DNA from: Limnobacter parvus
GTDB lineage: Bacteria; Pseudomonadota; Gammaproteobacteria; Burkholderiales; Burkholderiaceae_B
Assembly: GCF_024623725.1 (NCBI RefSeq)
Contig: NZ_JANKHG010000017.1
Coordinates: 287,265 to 351,264, forward strand
Reading direction: 5' to 3'
Length of the DNA stretch: 64,000 nucleotides
Notes under the pieces: generated by a model
Database searches by the model: none
What the model was told of the DNA's origin: nothing
Seen by the model: only the letters and a program-made list of their open reading frames with translations
Part shown: positions 63,798 to 64,000 of the stretch, one piece after another
How positions within the stretch are numbered: position 1 is the first letter of the stretch
Layout of the letters: each line of letters starts with the position of its first letter
Translations under genes and position numbers: made by a program

Positions 63798-64000
63798 CTA
63801 CTCCACTGTGGCGGTTTCAAGCGCCTTTTGTTTGCGTACGGGCAGGTCGCGGTGTGGCCAGTGAACGATGTCCAGCTTCCCGCAAGGGTGTTCCACCAGG
63901 GCGGTCAGGCTTTCAACCCAGTCGCCGTCATTGCAATACAGCAAACCGTCGACCTGTTTGATTTCAGCCTTGTGAATGTGTCCACACACCACGCCGTCAT
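63798..64000 (-). CDS. Metallophosphoesterase, LpxH-like (C-terminal part; gene runs off the window)
   Basis: The frame is open across the window edge, so only the last 67 codons are seen. DGVVCGHIHKAEI contains the GHxH metal-binding motif of calcineurin-like phosphoesterases, and YCNDGDWVESLTALVEH is typical of the UDP-2,3-diacylglucosamine hydrolase relatives (COG2908). I recall this type next to GT4 genes in other Proteobacteria. The 5' part lies beyond 64,000 and cannot be assessed. Confidence 0.75.
   Translation of the reverse strand, partial: DGVVCGHIHKAEIKQVDGLLYCNDGDWVESLTALVEHPCGKLDIVHWPHRDLPVRKQKALETATVE

Noticed and set aside
1-64000. Insertion sequences, prophage, tRNA or rRNA genes
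   Set aside because: No transposase, integrase or phage protein was seen among the frames, and I recognised no tRNA or rRNA sequence. A tool such as tRNAscan-SE would be decisive for tRNAs.

Overview
The window looks like chromosome of a betaproteobacterium of the order Burkholderiales with moderate G+C. A Limnobacter-like bacterium is my best guess from gene content; this is inference, not a database match. Supporting signs are the rpsF-priB-rpsR-rplI-dnaB block, the alaA-hom-thrC block followed by moeA-moaD-moaE, a PHA phasin, glnA with ntrB and ntrC, a homodimeric-type aceE with aceF and a lipoyl-bearing lpdA, and a FFLEELY-type protein. I see no rRNA, tRNA, CRISPR array, transposase, integrase or phage gene.

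Layout. 1-13,077 is a lipid and fatty-alcohol region: an ArsR regulator, acyl-CoA-binding protein, TetR regulator, patatin and phasin; a two-domain alcohol-forming fatty acyl-CoA reductase; a minus-strand run of aldehyde dehydrogenase, Tat-signal small subunit, GMC alcohol oxidoreductase and membrane-anchored esterase; then a FFLEELY protein and an acyl-CoA synthetase. Together these could activate, buffer, reduce and re-oxidise long acyl chains. No wax ester synthase is in the window. 13,115-16,282 is the ribosomal/primosomal operon and dnaB. 16,283-16,843 is a gene-free stretch packed with structured repeats. 16,844-19,863 carries PIN-PhoH, a peroxiredoxin, a small EamA/SMR protein and a Mth938-like protein. 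19,992-23,957 is alaA-hom-thrC. 24,045-30,421 carries a two-component system, molybdenum cofactor genes and a fluoride channel. 30,437-36,035 holds a rhodanese, then glnA behind a sigma-54/NtrC-type control region, then a DUF4124-like protein, ntrB and ntrC.

36,112-45,164 (minus strand) holds a chemoreceptor, xth, prlC, folD and a DctS/DctR-like two-component pair. 45,397-51,258 is the pyruvate dehydrogenase operon. Then come rpiA and a phoU with a possible Pho box. 53,027-55,092 (minus) carries a small membrane protein, yggX, folA and thyA. 55,093-55,622 is a second repeat-rich gap. 55,623-64,000 (minus) carries an MsbA-like exporter, an AttH/CrtC-like secreted lipocalin protein, an FtsX-like permease, a LolD-like ATPase, fabI, a glycosyltransferase and the 3' part of a metallophosphoesterase gene.

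The least expected signals are (i) a family of about 115-bp structured repeats with three copies, 16,569-16,687 (+), 55,239-55,355 (-) and 55,459-55,573 (+), whose second hairpin keeps pairing while its sequence changes; (ii) a 143-bp almost fully self-paired element beside the first copy; and (iii) the fatty alcohol gene neighbourhood, where the reductase and the esterase at the end of the oxidation cluster converge with overlapping stop codons.
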